Shown here: positions 63,503 through 64,000 of the stretch, piece after piece
Position numbering within the stretch: position 1 is the first letter of the stretch
Layout: each line of letters opens with the position of its first letter
Origin: Chaetoderma sp. LZ-2023a
Taxonomy: Eukaryota > Mollusca > Caudofoveata > Chaetodermatida > Chaetodermatidae
Assembly: GCA_034401795.1 (NCBI GenBank)
Contig: CM067374.1
Coordinates: 135,624,135-135,688,134, forward strand
Direction: 5' to 3'
DNA: 64,000 bases
The notes under the pieces: generated by a model
The model's database searches: none
Told to the model about the DNA's origin: nothing
What the model saw: only the letters and a program-made list of their open reading frames with translations
Position numbers and translations under genes: made by a program

Positions 63503-64000
63503 TGTAGCTCACAGGGTAGTGTCGGGCCATTCCAGTGTCTGATGTCGACTGCCGCGCCGAAAGTGCATGACGAATGATGATGCTGGTTAGCATCCGGTCT
63601 CGGAGTGACGGATCCTGTATGAGACTGCCCTTCGGGTAACAAAAACAGGCTCCTAAGGTCGGTGGAACTCAATCGTTCTGGTGGGGCCATGCGACCATCG
63701 TCGTGAACATTAAATACAACGGTCTCATCCCAAGAGTTTGTGTCACCAGTATGCGTGTCCATAGCTATTTCGCGATCTATGGACTTCTACAAGATTTGAT
63801 TTCGTGACCTAATTAAATATAAGTCTACACAATGATTTTACCTAACCAGACTGTCGAGTATGCTAGATAAAACTAATGAGCATACGAAAATACAAGACAC
63901 AGAGACAGCCAGATGAACTTTTAAACATGGGGCTACCGGAGGTACCACACAGACTCGTAGGTCCGCAGAGGTATCCCTGCAAGGGAGGCTCCCATACACG
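63503..64000 (-). repeat. LTR E, minus strand, 3' end only (runs off window)
   Basis: The minus-strand LTR end CTACA is at 63507-63503; homology to the last ~500 bp of the family LTR continues to the window edge. GGGAGCCTCCCTTGCAGGGA and TACCTCCGGTAGCCCCATGT are nearly the same as in LTR A (19763-19830), and less like LTR D. It would be the 5' LTR of the minus-strand copy, but has no PBS after it. Confidence 0.8.

Overview
The window reads as eukaryotic, metazoan repeat DNA. It carries CR1-, L2- and L1/Tx1-like non-LTR retrotransposons, Ty3/Gypsy elements, Tc1 and hAT-like DNA transposons, foldback/MITE elements with TA or TTAA flanks, and many long microsatellites. The combination suits a marine invertebrate, but no host gene is present that would fix the species. 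I see no convincing intact host gene, tRNA, rRNA or CRISPR array. One short broken conserved domain (1751-2239) may be host or transposon derived.

Layout. 1-5.0 kb: minisatellite, a broken conserved ORF, and two related TIR elements nested in each other. 5.0-11.2 kb: four LINE reverse transcriptase fragments, one inserted into another with a clear 6-bp target-site duplication. 11.2-15 kb: (TA)n, (CA)n and several hairpin/MITE elements. 15-23.4 kb: an L1/Tx1 tail, another LINE whose RT and endonuclease halves are separated by a truncated giant LTR, and a decayed L2-like LINE. 23.4-30.5 kb: an almost complete minus-strand CR1 element (PHD finger, SGNH esterase, endonuclease, RT) interrupted by a Tc1 transposon with an intact transposase. 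30.5-38.2 kb: an L2 tail, a 1.4 kb foldback element, a decayed Tc1 element inside tandem repeats, and a minus-strand Gypsy fragment.

38.2-64 kb is dominated by a very large Ty3/Gypsy family that I could reconstruct from the sequence. Its LTRs are about 3.1-3.45 kb, start TGTAG and end CTACA. A tRNA-Lys-like primer binding site follows the 5' LTR, and a purine tract precedes the 3' LTR. The LTR has a CRE plus TATA promoter near its 5' end and an AATAAA about 2 kb downstream. Between the LTRs lie gag (with PPxY motifs), pol (PR, RT, RNase H, IN), and an extra ORF ('ORF-X') after pol that has its own TATA box and is repeated in a second, internally deleted copy at 62-64 kb. Every coding part is disabled by stops and frameshifts. 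A non-autonomous hAT-like element with a perfect 8-bp duplication sits in the 3' LTR. Five LTR copies are present (17.5-20.3, 38.2-41.3, 52.1-58.1, 58.7-62.2 and 63.5-64.0+ kb).

The genes do not form a pathway. The window is a layered transposon graveyard whose insertion order can be read: hAT inside the LTR, Tc1 inside CR1, LINE inside LINE, TIR element inside TIR element. The two items most worth following are the giant-LTR Gypsy family with ORF-X and the intact Tc1 copy.
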